DNA of 64,000 bases from Chitinophagaceae bacterium (GCA_947469485.1 CANIPU010000003.1:62001-126000); one strand, 5' to 3'. Positions 26,578 through 35,361 are shown, counted from the first letter of the stretch. Numbers and translations are program-made. Notes: a model not told the origin generated them from the letters alone.

Positions 26578-26904
26578 ATGATACAGATTAGTGAGTACGC
26601 AAAAAATAAAGTAACTGAAATTCTGAAGACCGAAGGAAAGGATGATTCTTACTTCGTTCGGGTTTCTGTTGTGGGCGGCGGGTGCAGTGGTTTGAGTTAT
26701 AAAATGGAGTTCGACCACGAGATGAAAAAAGATGACCAGGTGTTTGAAGATAAAGGAATGAAACTCGTAACCGACCTCCGCAGCTTCTTATATCTGTGCG
26801 GCACCACACTCGACCACAGCGACGGACTGAACGGAAAAGGTTTTCATTTCGTGAATCCGAATGCGACACGCACCTGTGCTTGCGGGGAAAGTTTTGCGGT
26901 GTAA
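26578..26904 (+). CDS. A-type iron-sulfur cluster carrier/insertion protein (HesB/IscA/ErpA family)
   Basis: The 108-residue protein has the three conserved cysteines of A-type carriers: C36 in VVGGGCSGLSYKMEF and C100 and C102 in TRTCACGESFAV. Such proteins receive iron-sulfur clusters from the scaffold and pass them to apo-enzymes such as aconitase or quinolinate synthase. Paralogues (IscA, ErpA, SufA) cannot be told apart here, so no symbol is given. It stands alone without suf or isc genes nearby, a common state for ErpA-like members. An 8-bp -7 element sits just upstream. Confidence 0.92.
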   Translation: MIQISEYAKNKVTEILKTEGKDDSYFVRVSVVGGGCSGLSYKMEFDHEMKKDDQVFEDKGMKLVTDLRSFLYLCGTTLDHSDGLNGKGFHFVNPNATRTCACGESFAV

Positions 26905-26905
26905 G

Positions 26906-26920
26906 TTGTTATTGGTTATT
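26906..26920 (+). repeat. Intergenic T-rich motif, copy 1
   Basis: TTGTTATTGGTTATT starts 2 bp after the Fe-S carrier stop and runs into further GTTATT-like units. It differs by one base from a motif in the tetR-paaA gap (37520-37534). It may be a dispersed intergenic repeat or coincidence in A+T-rich DNA. Confidence 0.35.
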
Positions 26921-26982
26921 TGTTATAAGTTATTCGTAAACACAAATTCTCTTTAGAAATATTTCTATTTCATTTTTGAATT

Positions 26983-28662
26983 TCATTGTTTGATAAATTT
27001 TTGATTCCAGGTTTTTCCGGATTCCATTGTTACACTAGTGAAATAAACTCCGCTTGGAAGCGCTTGAATATTGATGTTAGTTTTTACTGAATTGATTTCT
27101 TGCGAAATAATTTTTTCTCCAATGGTGTTTGTGATTTCAAGTTTGCAATTTTTATAAATTGATTTTGATTGAATAGTTAAATAATCAGAAACAGGATTCG
27201 GATAAATAAATATGTCTGAATTAATTTTTAAATCTTGCATACCTACAGAACCAGGATTAAATTTCATTACAAAAAAATCATCATTCCCAATTGATGAATG
27301 AATGTCAGAAGAAGCAGTTGCATCAAAATCAACTGTGTTGTAGAAATATCCTCCGAGAAAAATATTTCCTGTATTGTCACATGCAATATTCCACGCTTCA
27401 TCATTTCCTGTTCCTCCAATATTGAAAGACAAAAGCGAATTCCCATTGAGATCAAAAGTTGAAATAAAGAAATCAAAATTTCCACTTGATATTAACGAAT
27501 CAGCTCCGCTTCCTGGATCGAAATCAACAGTTCCCCAGAAATATCCTGTCATAAAAAGCCGCTGACTTTGGTCAATCACAAATGAAGTTCCACTTTCCTG
27601 ATTTGCTCCACCAATTTGTTTTACCCAAATAAAATTCCCAGTAGAGCTCAATTTGCATAAAAATAAATCATCGCTTCCGTTTGAAATTAAATTAGCAACT
27701 CCTGCCCCTGGATCGAAATCGTATGTGTTCTGAAATGATCCTGTTACATAAACATTTTTTGAAGCATCAACAATTACATCATTGACATTTGAATAAACTC
27801 CACCAGAAAAATGTTTTGCCCAAACAAAATTCCCATTACTATCAAGCTTGGAAATAAAAATATCCCAACCAGTTGCTGAAAGCAGAAATGAGCCAACTCC
27901 CGGATCGAAATCAGTTGTCCCATCAAATCCTCCAACGGAAATAATATTTCCATCACCATCTGAAGTAATTGATGCGCCATCATCATATCCTGTTCCTCCT
28001 ATTCTTTTTACCCAAATCAGATTTCCTGACAAGTCATAACGACCAATAAAATCATCGGCACTTGCGTCGGAAATTAAAATATCGTTGCTGACAGAAGGAT
28101 CAAAATCAACCGTGTCTCTGAATTCACCGGTAATACAAATGCTATTTGAGTTTTCTAAGCAAATGCTAAAACCATTATCGTCGGAATTTCCACCGAATGA
28201 ATTCGCCCAAATAAAATTTCCGGATGAATCAAGTTTTAAAATAAAAATATCTCTTGCTCCTGTTGAATAAAGCATGTGTAAACCAATGCCCGGGTCAAAA
28301 TCAGCTGAGTCATGAAAATTTCCGATTACATAAACATTACAATCTGCATCTGCTGTTATTGAAAATCCAGAACACTGCGGAATAGAGATAGCCCATGAAA
28401 AATTTCCTGATGAATTATATTTGGTTACGAAAACTGAATTCCCATAATACCCAACCATTGTAAGCACACCAGACCCCGGATCAAAATCGGCAGTATCCTG
28501 AAAATATCCTGTTGTATAAACACTTCCGACATTATCTGTTACAATCGAATATACCTTATCCCCATCACTTCCTCCAGTAGTATTTGCCCAATCAAGAGCG
28601 GGAATTTGAGCTTTAGTATTTAGGGAGATAATTAATAGAAGTAGCGTACGAATAGTTTTCAT
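26983..28662 (-). CDS. Secreted beta-propeller-like repeat protein (SBBP-type repeats) with T9SS sorting tail
   Basis: A 559-residue exported protein with signal MKTIRTLLLLIISLNTKAQ. The body is built of about seven units of roughly 60 residues, each with the pattern (T/V)DFDPG..., a Gly/Ser-rich turn, then (F/L)..K(L/Y)DSSGNF.WA and N.Y.TG.F. I count seven DFDP or DFDA cores. These SBBP-type repeats probably form beta-propeller blades; DxDPG turns could bind calcium. The last 80 residues (IYPNPVSDYLTIQ to WNQKFIKQ) are a type A T9SS sorting domain. It is a predicted SprA substrate, with a surface or adhesive role inferred only from type. It lies downstream of kmo on the same strand, 103 bp away. 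Confidence 0.85.
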   Translation of the reverse strand: MKTIRTLLLLIISLNTKAQIPALDWANTTGGSDGDKVYSIVTDNVGSVYTTGYFQDTADFDPGSGVLTMVGYYGNSVFVTKYNSSGNFSWAISIPQCSGFSITADADCNVYVIGNFHDSADFDPGIGLHMLYSTGARDIFILKLDSSGNFIWANSFGGNSDDNGFSICLENSNSICITGEFRDTVDFDPSVSNDILISDASADDFIGRYDLSGNLIWVKRIGGTGYDDGASITSDGDGNIISVGGFDGTTDFDPGVGSFLLSATGWDIFISKLDSNGNFVWAKHFSGGVYSNVNDVIVDASKNVYVTGSFQNTYDFDPGAGVANLISNGSDDLFLCKLSSTGNFIWVKQIGGANQESGTSFVIDQSQRLFMTGYFWGTVDFDPGSGADSLISSGNFDFFISTFDLNGNSLLSFNIGGTGNDEAWNIACDNTGNIFLGGYFYNTVDFDATASSDIHSSIGNDDFFVMKFNPGSVGMQDLKINSDIFIYPNPVSDYLTIQSKSIYKNCKLEITNTIGEKIISQEINSVKTNINIQALPSGVYFTSVTMESGKTWNQKFIKQ

Positions 28663-28765
28663 GTGAAATTATTTTAACTGTAATACTAAACTCAAAAAAA
28701 AATTTAATTGTCAGCAATTTGTAAAACTCAATTCGCTACAATATGATAGAAGGAAAAAAATCCAA

Positions 28766-30103
28766 CTACAAATATTCCATTATCACATTCTGAATTTCAT
28801 CAGAAGAAAATTTCTCTTCTAAGTTTTCTACCAGAAATAATTTCTCTAATAATTCATCGCGGTGTTTTCCTATCCGTTGTGCTTCGGAGTATGGAATGTG
28901 AGTGAATGAAACCATGGAATAAGCTGGAATAAATTTTTCCGGAAAAGCATTCGCAATCATTTTTTCAATCTGTTTTTTACGAAGGAATTTTTTGTCGGCA
29001 ACTAAATCGCGCATCTCAATAAAATTATTAAGTGCGAGTTCGAGAATTGCATCGGCATTCGGTTTGCGCGATTGCTGGTACATCGGGAAAATTGTTTTCC
29101 AATCATCGCCATGTTCATCCATCAGTTCGCCGAGAATCCGGCAATCTTCAAAACCGCAATTCATTCCCTGTCCGAAAAACGGAACCACTGCGTGTGCCGC
29201 ATCACCAATGAGCGCAGCTTTATCTTTATATGTCCACGGATAACACTTGATGTATGGAAGCGATGAAGTTGGATTGGCGAAGAAAACTTTTTTGTAATCC
29301 GGCATCATTGGAATCGCGTCTTCAAAATATTTTTTGAAAAACACTTCCACATCATTTTCGGTTTTTAGTGTTGCGAAAGATTCTTCTCCTTCAGTATGAA
29401 AAAATAATGTGCAGGTAAAACTTCCATCAGCATTCGGCAATGCAATGAGCATGAAATTTTTTCGTGGCCAAATGTGTAGCGCATTTTTCTCCATTAGAAA
29501 TTTCCCTCCTTCGCCAGGAGGAATGTGAAGTTCCTTGTAGCTATGTTCAATATAAGTTTGAGAATAATCGAAGCGGTCGAGTTTCTGCATCGAGCGCCGC
29601 AGCGCAGAGAAAGCGCCATCAGCCCCAAAAATCAATTCTGATTTTTTGGTAATGGTTTGTTTGGTGGTTTGTTCTTCAAAGATGATTTCTCCACTATCGA
29701 GACTCACATCTTCACAACGATGATTGAAATGAATTTTAACCCCGGGTTGTTGTTCTGCCAAATCCATCAGTGTTTTATTTAAACCGCCTCGCGACACAGA
29801 ATAAATTGCTTCACCCTTCATTCCATATTGTTGCGATGATAATGTACCATCGGTATTGTGAACCATTCGTACGTGCATTGGAATAGCGACTTTACGAATC
29901 TCTTCTTCCAGTCCTGCACCTGCGAGTCCACGCCAACCCCTGTCACTGAGCGCGAGATTGATGGAGCGACCTGCTGAGATTTTTTCTTTGCGCATATCAG
30001 GTCTGCGCTCATAAATATCAACTTTGTATCCACGCTTAGCGAAATAAACTGAAAGTAAACTTCCAACTAAACCTGCTCCGAGAATTGTAATCTCCTTTTT
30101 CAT
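28766..30103 (-). CDS. kmo: Kynurenine 3-monooxygenase
   Basis: The 445-residue flavoprotein hydroxylates kynurenine to 3-hydroxykynurenine with NADPH and oxygen. The FAD dinucleotide fold is ITILGAGLVGSLLSVYFAKRGYKVDIYERR, the GD motif is ALIGDAAHAVVPFFGQGMNCGFEDC, and substrate-side residues lie in GRSINLALSDRGWRGL. Length and C-terminal hydrophobic segment (FLRKKQIEKMIANAFP...) fit. The start overlaps the kynU stop in ATGA, so the two are co-translated. In bacteria the pair feeds 3-hydroxyanthranilate to NAD synthesis or degradation. Confidence 0.95.
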   Translation of the reverse strand: MKKEITILGAGLVGSLLSVYFAKRGYKVDIYERRPDMRKEKISAGRSINLALSDRGWRGLAGAGLEEEIRKVAIPMHVRMVHNTDGTLSSQQYGMKGEAIYSVSRGGLNKTLMDLAEQQPGVKIHFNHRCEDVSLDSGEIIFEEQTTKQTITKKSELIFGADGAFSALRRSMQKLDRFDYSQTYIEHSYKELHIPPGEGGKFLMEKNALHIWPRKNFMLIALPNADGSFTCTLFFHTEGEESFATLKTENDVEVFFKKYFEDAIPMMPDYKKVFFANPTSSLPYIKCYPWTYKDKAALIGDAAHAVVPFFGQGMNCGFEDCRILGELMDEHGDDWKTIFPMYQQSRKPNADAILELALNNFIEMRDLVADKKFLRKKQIEKMIANAFPEKFIPAYSMVSFTHIPYSEAQRIGKHRDELLEKLFLVENLEEKFSSDEIQNVIMEYL

Positions 30104-31380
30104 TTCTCTAAAATATTTTTTTTCAAAACTTCACCAACCATAAACACATCTTCAAACGAATTATACAATGGCACCGGCGACATACGAATCACATTAGGTT
30201 CGCGCCAATCTGCAATTACTCCATGTGAAGTGAGTTGTTCGAAAATTTTCTTGCCGTCTTTTTTTGCGATGAGTGAAAGCTGGCAACCTCTTTCAGGAAG
30301 ATTTTTTGGTGTGATGATTTTTAATTCGTGCTCTGCATTTTTCTGATTGAAATCGTTGATAATAAATTCGAGATAAGCTGTTAGCTTTTCGCTTTTAGCT
30401 CTCAGGTTTTTTATTCCTGCTTCAGCAAAAATTTCTAATGACGCACGGTGAATTGCCATTGCGAAAACAGGCGCATTACTTACCTGCCACGCACCAGCAC
30501 CCGCCTGCGGAAAAAATCCCTTCTTCATCTGGAACCTTGTTTGCTCATCATTTCCCCACCAGCCGGAAAAGCGCGGCAAGTCATTATTTGCGCTGTGTTT
30601 CTCGTGAACAAAAATTCCTCCCACACCCCCGGCGCCGCTATTAAGATACTTGTAAGAACACCAGCAAGCGAAGTCAACATTCCAATCATGTAATTGCACA
30701 GGAATATTTCCGGCAGCATGTGCTAAATCAAAACCAACTGTTGCGCCTGCAGCATGACCAGTCTCTGAAATTCTTTTCAGGTCAAAATATTGTCCGCTCA
30801 GATAATTTACTCCACCGAATAAGATCAGGGCGAGTTCATTTTTGTTTTTTTCTATCTGTGCTAAAATATCTTCGGTGCGTAAAATGTATTCGCCTTCGCG
30901 CGGAGAAATTTCAATAATCTCTGTTTCCGGATTTCCGCCATGAAATTTTACTTGTGTTTCAATCGCATATTGGTCCGATGGAAAAGCATTTGCTTCCATC
31001 ATAATTTTTTTTCTTGTTCCCTTCGGTTGGTAGAATGAAACCATCAGGAGATGAAGATTCGCAGTGAGCGAATTCATTGCCACGACTTCTTCTTCTTTTG
31101 CACCAACAATTTCGGCTAACATTTTCCGTCCGAAATGATGATAAGGAAACCATGGGTTCTTGGCATTAAAATGACCTTCGACCCCGAATTTTTCCCAGTC
31201 TAAAAATTCCTGTTCAACAAAACTCCGTGCACTTTTTGGAAGTAATCCTAAAGAATTTCCGCAGAGGTAAACAGCTGTTTTTCCATTGTGTTGTGGAATG
31301 TGAAATCGATCACGGAATATTTTCAGCGGATCTTTTTCGTCGAATTGTTGTGCGAATGATAAAGTGTTTTCGAAATTCAT
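30100..31380 (-). CDS. kynU: Kynureninase
   Basis: The 426-residue PLP enzyme hydrolyses kynurenine or 3-hydroxykynurenine to (3-hydroxy)anthranilate and alanine. The PLP-lysine motif is ACWCSYKYLNSGAGGVGG; VGFDLAHAAGN holds the PLP-pyridine Asp; VYLCGNSLGLLPKSA and FSGWWGNDEQTRF are family hallmarks. I start at the ATG at 31380 (MNFENTLSFAQQF); an upstream ATG at 31431 would add 17 unrelated residues. Kmo follows with a 4-bp overlap. Tryptophan dioxygenase and 3-hydroxyanthranilate dioxygenase are not in the window. The OsmC-like gene is divergent, 109 bp away. Confidence 0.95.
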   Translation of the reverse strand: MNFENTLSFAQQFDEKDPLKIFRDRFHIPQHNGKTAVYLCGNSLGLLPKSARSFVEQEFLDWEKFGVEGHFNAKNPWFPYHHFGRKMLAEIVGAKEEEVVAMNSLTANLHLLMVSFYQPKGTRKKIMMEANAFPSDQYAIETQVKFHGGNPETEIIEISPREGEYILRTEDILAQIEKNKNELALILFGGVNYLSGQYFDLKRISETGHAAGATVGFDLAHAAGNIPVQLHDWNVDFACWCSYKYLNSGAGGVGGIFVHEKHSANNDLPRFSGWWGNDEQTRFQMKKGFFPQAGAGAWQVSNAPVFAMAIHRASLEIFAEAGIKNLRAKSEKLTAYLEFIINDFNQKNAEHELKIITPKNLPERGCQLSLIAKKDGKKIFEQLTSHGVIADWREPNVIRMSPVPLYNSFEDVFMVGEVLKKNILEK

Positions 31381-31489
31381 TTTTAAAAATCGGGATAAAT
31401 ATAAACGCAGGATTTTTGGATGATATGACAAATCTCCTTTTTGTATCGAATGTCGCTACCTAAAATTGCTGTTATAAAATTTTTCAGAA

Positions 31490-31915
31490 ATGAATGATCA
31501 TGAGGTGATTTGCGAATGGAAAGGCAATAAACAATTCAATGCAATGATGAGCCATCATCATGAAGTGATAATGGATGATCGGATTGAAAGCCTTGGAAAT
31601 GATAATGGCCCTCGACCAAAACCATTGATGTTAACTGCACTTGCCGGTTGTAACGGTATGAATGTAATGAGTGTGTTAAAGAAAATGCGCATGGAAGTTG
31701 AGGCGCTCCGTATAAATGTGAAAGGTGAATTAACCGATACAGACCCGAAAATGTATAAGAAAGTTTTTCTGGATTTTCATTTCACCGGAAAAAATCTCGA
31801 CAAAGAAAAATTGCATAAAGCCATTCAGCTTTCCGAAGAAAAATATTGTGGTGTGAGTGCCATGTTCAGGAGTTTTGCTGAATTGATAATTGACTTTACT
31901 GTTACAGAAAAATAG
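31490..31915 (+). CDS. OsmC/Ohr-family peroxiredoxin-like protein
   Basis: The 141-residue protein has the OsmC fold: a beta half with AMMSHHHEVIMDDRIESLGNDNGPRPKPL, a first reactive Cys in LTALAGCNGMNVM (C54) and the second in SEEKYCGVSAMF (C120). In the family the two cysteines reduce organic hydroperoxides. This branch (YhfA/OsmC-like) is shorter and of unproven role. It is transcribed away from kynU. A promoter-like TTG-N17-TAAAATTG sits upstream, with one mismatch in the -7 element. Confidence 0.88.
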   Translation: MNDHEVICEWKGNKQFNAMMSHHHEVIMDDRIESLGNDNGPRPKPLMLTALAGCNGMNVMSVLKKMRMEVEALRINVKGELTDTDPKMYKKVFLDFHFTGKNLDKEKLHKAIQLSEEKYCGVSAMFRSFAELIIDFTVTEK

Positions 31916-31965
31916 AGTATAAAAGTTCATCCTTTTTTCGTTTTGGCTCGTAATAATGTCCGCTC

Positions 31966-32988
31966 ATGGCATTGCACGGCAAAATTATTTTTCGCACCGA
32001 TGGCGGTGAAAAAATCGGATTGAATCATTTAATCCGGTGCGCAGCACTTGCTGAAATGTTGCGCGAACATTATGAATGCGTGCTTGCTATTCGTGCTCCG
32101 AATCCTTCGGCACTTCAATTTGTGGGCGGGGTTTTTCATTCTATCATTTCACTTCCGGATGTTGAAAACTACGAAGGTGATGAATTGGTTTCACACCTGC
32201 ATGCAGGGGATATTGTAGTACTCGATGGCATTCAATTTCAAACTGATTATCAGAAGAAAATCCTGAGACATTGTAAAATTGTTTGCATTGATGATTTACA
32301 TAACCATCATATAGTGGCTGATGCAGTCATCAATCATGCCGAAGGAATTTTACCAAAAGATTATTCAACTGATGAACACACGCGCTTTTATCTCGGTGCG
32401 CGATATGCCTTGATTCGCAAGCCGTTTATTAAAGCAGCAATAGGGAATTCAGAATTAAGTATTGCCAATCGGGCTATGATTCACATTGGCGGAAATGATT
32501 TTCATAATACTACACAAAAAGTTTTATCGGCTTTGGTGAAAACTGAAATGGTAAATGAAATGGAGGTTGTAATCAGTAAATTGAATCCGAATATTTCGTT
32601 GCTCCAAGATTTTATTTATGCAAAAAGAAAGACGACAAAAATTCTGTTGTGTAAAAACCTGCCGGGCGATGAGTTATGCGACCTGATGAAAACCTGTCGT
32701 TATATGATTTGCGCTGCTAACAATGTGTTGTTTGAAGCTTGCGCAGTTGGAATGAAAATAATTTCGGGGTATACATCGCCTGCTCAAATGAATATTTTAC
32801 ACGGCTTCGTTGCAAAAGGAGCAGTAAATAATTTCGGGAATTTTTTGACTGAAGATGAAAACAATCTAAAGTCCCGTTTCGAATTATTTATGAACGACGA
32901 ATCCACTTCGCAACAATTATCAAATCAGAAATTATTGATTGATGGAAAATCGCCGGAGCGGTTGTTTGAAATATTTAACAAATTATAG
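31966..32988 (+). CDS. PseG-like UDP-sugar hydrolase / nucleotide-sugar glycosyltransferase-fold protein
   Basis: A 340-residue protein related to PseG/SpsG, which removes UDP from a 2,4-diacetamido sugar in pseudaminic acid synthesis. The N-terminal motif IIFRTDGGEKIGLNHLIRCAALAEML matches the family's DG...IG.GH..RC, keeping the His although GxGH reads GLNH. Further signs are GDIVVLDGIQFQTDYQ, IHIGGNDFHNTTQKV and the C-terminal CRYMICAANNVLFEACAVGMK. No other pseudaminic or legionaminic gene is in the window, so it is an orphan here and the symbol is withheld. It could act on a different sugar nucleotide. It begins 50 bp after the OsmC-like gene. Confidence 0.7.
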   Translation: MALHGKIIFRTDGGEKIGLNHLIRCAALAEMLREHYECVLAIRAPNPSALQFVGGVFHSIISLPDVENYEGDELVSHLHAGDIVVLDGIQFQTDYQKKILRHCKIVCIDDLHNHHIVADAVINHAEGILPKDYSTDEHTRFYLGARYALIRKPFIKAAIGNSELSIANRAMIHIGGNDFHNTTQKVLSALVKTEMVNEMEVVISKLNPNISLLQDFIYAKRKTTKILLCKNLPGDELCDLMKTCRYMICAANNVLFEACAVGMKIISGYTSPAQMNILHGFVAKGAVNNFGNFLTEDENNLKSRFELFMNDESTSQQLSNQKLLIDGKSPERLFEIFNKL

Positions 32989-33052
32989 TTGGCATCAGTT
33001 TTTCGCTGTGCGAATTTTTCCTCTTTCTTTGCGGACGAATTAAAAAAACCTC

Positions 33053-33988
33053 ATGTCAGAATCAACACTAACAGTAGTAGGCACAGTTGCCTTCGACGCA
33101 ATTGAAACTCCTTTCGGAAAAACAGATAAAATTATTGGTGGCGCAGCTACTTATATTTCATTAGCTGCTTCGTACTTCGGAAAAAAAATAAATCTCATTT
33201 CAGTTGTTGGGGGTGATTTCCCGAAACAACAAATATTTGCGATGAATGAAAAAGGGATAAATACCGATGGTTTGCAGATAAAGGAAAATGAAAAATCTTT
33301 TTTCTGGAGTGGTAAGTACCACCTCGACATGAACACGCGCGACACACTTGTAACGGATTTAAATGTACTCGCAACATTCGACCCAATTGTTCCTGAATCA
33401 TATCAAAACACCGACTTTCTGATGCTCGGCAATCTCGTTCCTGCTATCCAAAAAACAGTATTACAGCGATTGAAGAAGCGTCCGCGCTTAGTTGTTATGG
33501 ATACAATGAATTTCTGGATGGAAACAGCAAAAGCCGATTTGGATGAAATGATTAAGTTGGTGGATGTTCTCACCGTGAATGATGCTGAAGCAAGAGAGTT
33601 ATCCGGTGAATATTCATTGGTTAAAGCTGCGAAAAAAATTATGGCCATGGGGCCTCGTTACCTGATTATTAAAAAAGGTGAACATGGCGCATTGTTGTTT
33701 CATGAGAATAATGTGTTCTTCGCTCCTGCTCTTCCGCTCGAAGAAGTTTTTGACCCGACCGGTGCAGGCGATGCCTTTGCCGGGGGCTTTATCGGCTACC
33801 TTGCACAAAGCAGCGACATTTCATTCGACAGTATGAAGCGCGCAATTATTTATGGTTCAGCGCTCGCATCGTTCACCGTAGAAAAATTCGGAACCGAGCG
33901 ATTGATGAATCTCAGTCATGATGAAATTGAAAACCGCATTCAGGAATTTGTTGACTTGGTGCAGTTTGATATTTCTTTAGTTGATTAG
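33053..33988 (+). CDS. PfkB-family carbohydrate/nucleoside kinase
   Basis: A 311-residue ribokinase-fold kinase. The N-terminal sugar-binding signature is IIGGAATYISLAASYFGKKINLISVVGGDF; the C-terminal PfkB signature DPTGAGDAFAGGFIGYLA places the catalytic base at D240 with the anion hole GAGD. An ATP-site stretch LIIKKGEHGALLF is present. Members phosphorylate ribose, fructose, adenosine or other hydroxyl acceptors. Its start VGTVAFDAIETPFGKTDKI is reminiscent of the sugar kinases common in Bacteroidota, but I cannot name the substrate. A terminator-like structure follows. Confidence 0.88.
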   Translation: MSESTLTVVGTVAFDAIETPFGKTDKIIGGAATYISLAASYFGKKINLISVVGGDFPKQQIFAMNEKGINTDGLQIKENEKSFFWSGKYHLDMNTRDTLVTDLNVLATFDPIVPESYQNTDFLMLGNLVPAIQKTVLQRLKKRPRLVVMDTMNFWMETAKADLDEMIKLVDVLTVNDAEARELSGEYSLVKAAKKIMAMGPRYLIIKKGEHGALLFHENNVFFAPALPLEEVFDPTGAGDAFAGGFIGYLAQSSDISFDSMKRAIIYGSALASFTVEKFGTERLMNLSHDEIENRIQEFVDLVQFDISLVD

Positions 33989-33993
33989 TTATT

Positions 33994-34035
33994 AGGAATA
34001 CGGCGAAAAAATTTTTTCTGCTGCCTGTTATTCCT
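33994..34035 (+). terminator. Nested inverted repeats after the PfkB gene
   Basis: AGGAATA (33994-34000) pairs with TATTCCT (34029-34035), enclosing the 14-bp perfect palindrome GAAAAAATTTTTTC. It lies just after the kinase stop. The stem is weak and the T tract is within it, so termination is uncertain. Confidence 0.35.
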
Positions 34036-34123
34036 GCAAACAAATATATTTTCCATTTGAGGGATTTGTGAATACTCATTGCTGCGCATTATCGTTATTC
34101 AATCAGATAATAAAATTTGAGGC

Positions 34124-34348
34124 ATGAAAAAGAAAACTAAAAACTCAAAATGGAGTGCTGAAGTAAAAACTTTACTTGTCTCGCTCGAACAGGAAATAAA
34201 TTTCGCATCAAAAAATAATTCTATAGCCGAAGTGGCGCTTTACATTAATAACAAAAAGGAATTTTATGATCAGCTAAAAGAAATTGATACGCTGCTTGTG
34301 GCTTGGCTGATAGATCTGGTTTACTGGGAGCGGGTTTATAAAAACTGA
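34124..34348 (+). CDS. Small hypothetical protein
   Basis: A 74-residue basic protein (MKKKTKNSKWSAEVKTLLVSLEQEI...). I do not recognise a domain. It is predicted helical, with an acidic-basic first half and a hydrophobic Trp/Tyr-rich end (LLVAWLIDLVYWERVYKN) that could be a membrane-associated or protein-contact helix. No signal peptide is seen. It sits alone between the kinase and the converging DUF6370-type gene. Codon use looks like that of its neighbours, and the frame starts with an ATG after an A+T-rich leader, so I believe it is a real gene, but the evidence is thin. Confidence 0.55.
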   Translation: MKKKTKNSKWSAEVKTLLVSLEQEINFASKNNSIAEVALYINNKKEFYDQLKEIDTLLVAWLIDLVYWERVYKN

Positions 34349-34375
34349 ATTCGAAGAAGTATTCTTCAAAAATAA

Positions 34376-34747
34376 TTATTTGCCTGTTGGAATATTTTTT
34401 TCAGCTGCAGGAAGCAATTTAAAATAGGTTGCCATGAAGATGTTATTAATTATCTCGCCCTGAACTTCAGCAGTTCTGATGGCTTCGCAAAATCCATCGT
34501 GACTGTGTGCATCGCCAAACGAATCAATATCAGCACCATCCACAAAGTATGATTTTCCATTTATGCGAACAGCAAGGTTGCAGCCCTTGCCAGGCATACC
34601 GAATTTACATTGACCACATGAAGCCTCAACAACAATTATTTTTTGTGTTGAATCAGGTTTTGCATTTTTTATTTCAGGTTGAATCGTTTGGGCTTTCAAC
34701 TGAACACAAAAAAATATTGTAAGCAATAACGCGATTGAAAATTTCAT
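34376..34747 (-). CDS. Secreted small Cys-containing protein, DUF6370-like
   Basis: A 123-residue protein with signal peptide MKFSIALLLTIFFCVQLKAQ. The mature part has VVEASCGQCKFGMPGKGCNLAVRINGKSYFVDG and DAHSHDGFCEAIRTAEVQGEI, a pattern of three cysteines near the start plus a His/Cys pair that I associate with the DUF6370 family of Bacteroidota. The CxxC and HSH...C arrangement suggests metal binding, which is inference. It is the last gene of the paa strand, 70 bp after paaD, so it may be read through from that operon or have its own start near an 11-bp palindrome. Confidence 0.7.
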   Translation of the reverse strand: MKFSIALLLTIFFCVQLKAQTIQPEIKNAKPDSTQKIIVVEASCGQCKFGMPGKGCNLAVRINGKSYFVDGADIDSFGDAHSHDGFCEAIRTAEVQGEIINNIFMATYFKLLPAAEKNIPTGK

Positions 34748-34769
34748 TTTAAAATGTAAAATAAAAAGG

Positions 34770-34780
34770 AGTGTTACACT
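34770..34780. promoter_or_regulatory. Short palindrome upstream of the DUF6370-like gene
   Basis: AGTGTTACACT is a perfect palindrome around a central T, 23 bp before the start codon of the minus-strand gene. It could be a small operator. No -7 element of the expected type is obvious, and an 11-bp palindrome can occur by chance. Confidence 0.25.
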
Positions 34781-34817
34781 GTATTCAATCTTAAATCAAA
34801 AATTTTAATTCTGAAAT

Positions 34818-35309
34818 CTATACAGGTTTAAACCGCTCAAATGCCTGCTTGCAAGAAAAACAAAAATGTGTGCTACGGCAAAGTGTGCTTCCGAAAATAG
34901 AATTCATCGTAGTGTCCTCGCTACCACAGTGCGGGCACTTGCTATGAGCAATTTCTTCGAGTCCGAAATTTCCAGCGTGGCGCTGAGGAGTGCCGAGTCC
35001 GAAATTTTCCAGTAGTATTTTTCCATTGGGTGTTATGCGGTCGCTATTCCAGATTATTGAATCATCTACCTGCACTTCCACATTTTCGTACCCGAGCGAT
35101 TCCACTTTACTTTTTATCATTTCCTTAATCACACGCAATGCAGGGCATGCGGTGAAGGTCGGAATCATTTTCACGCGCACACCAGTAACAGTTTCTTCCA
35201 CACCAGTGATCATTCCCATATCAACCACCGACAGTGTGGGAATCTCAGGGTCCATCACTTCTACAAGCGATTTATGAATTTCTTCTTTATTAAAAACAGT
35301 TACTGGCAT
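34818..35309 (-). CDS. paaD: 1,2-phenylacetyl-CoA epoxidase subunit PaaD
   Basis: A 163-residue protein of the MIP18/SufT (DUF59) type with a C-terminal zinc ribbon. The N-terminal domain has VMDPEIPTLSVVDMGMITGV and TFTACPALRVIKEMI; the C-terminal part has CPHCGSEDTTMNSIFGSTLCRSTHFCFSCKQAF. PaaD is thought to help mature the iron centres of the PaaABCE complex that epoxidises the aromatic ring of phenylacetyl-CoA. It follows paaC by 52 bp with a small hairpin in the gap. paaE, the reductase, is absent from this operon. Confidence 0.94.
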   Translation of the reverse strand: MPVTVFNKEEIHKSLVEVMDPEIPTLSVVDMGMITGVEETVTGVRVKMIPTFTACPALRVIKEMIKSKVESLGYENVEVQVDDSIIWNSDRITPNGKILLENFGLGTPQRHAGNFGLEEIAHSKCPHCGSEDTTMNSIFGSTLCRSTHFCFSCKQAFERFKPV

Positions 35310-35319
35310 AATAATTTTT

Positions 35320-35339
35320 TCAAGGTCTTGGAACCTTGA
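35320..35339 (-). repeat. Intra-operon hairpin between paaC and paaD
   Basis: TCAAGGT (35320-35326) and ACCTTGA (35333-35339) form a 7-bp stem with a 6-nt loop. On the coding (minus) strand it is followed by AAAAAAT and then the paaD ATG, with no U tract. It may stabilise or process the paa mRNA; termination is unlikely. Confidence 0.45.
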
Positions 35340-35361
35340 GCCTGAATTTTTGAACTATCAA

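Noticed and set aside
26983-28662. Regularly spaced similar DNA segments (GATCGAAATC-like) that could suggest a CRISPR or tandem repeat array
   Set aside because: They encode the DFDPG cores of protein repeats in one continuous reading frame; unit spacing and sequence vary, unlike CRISPR.
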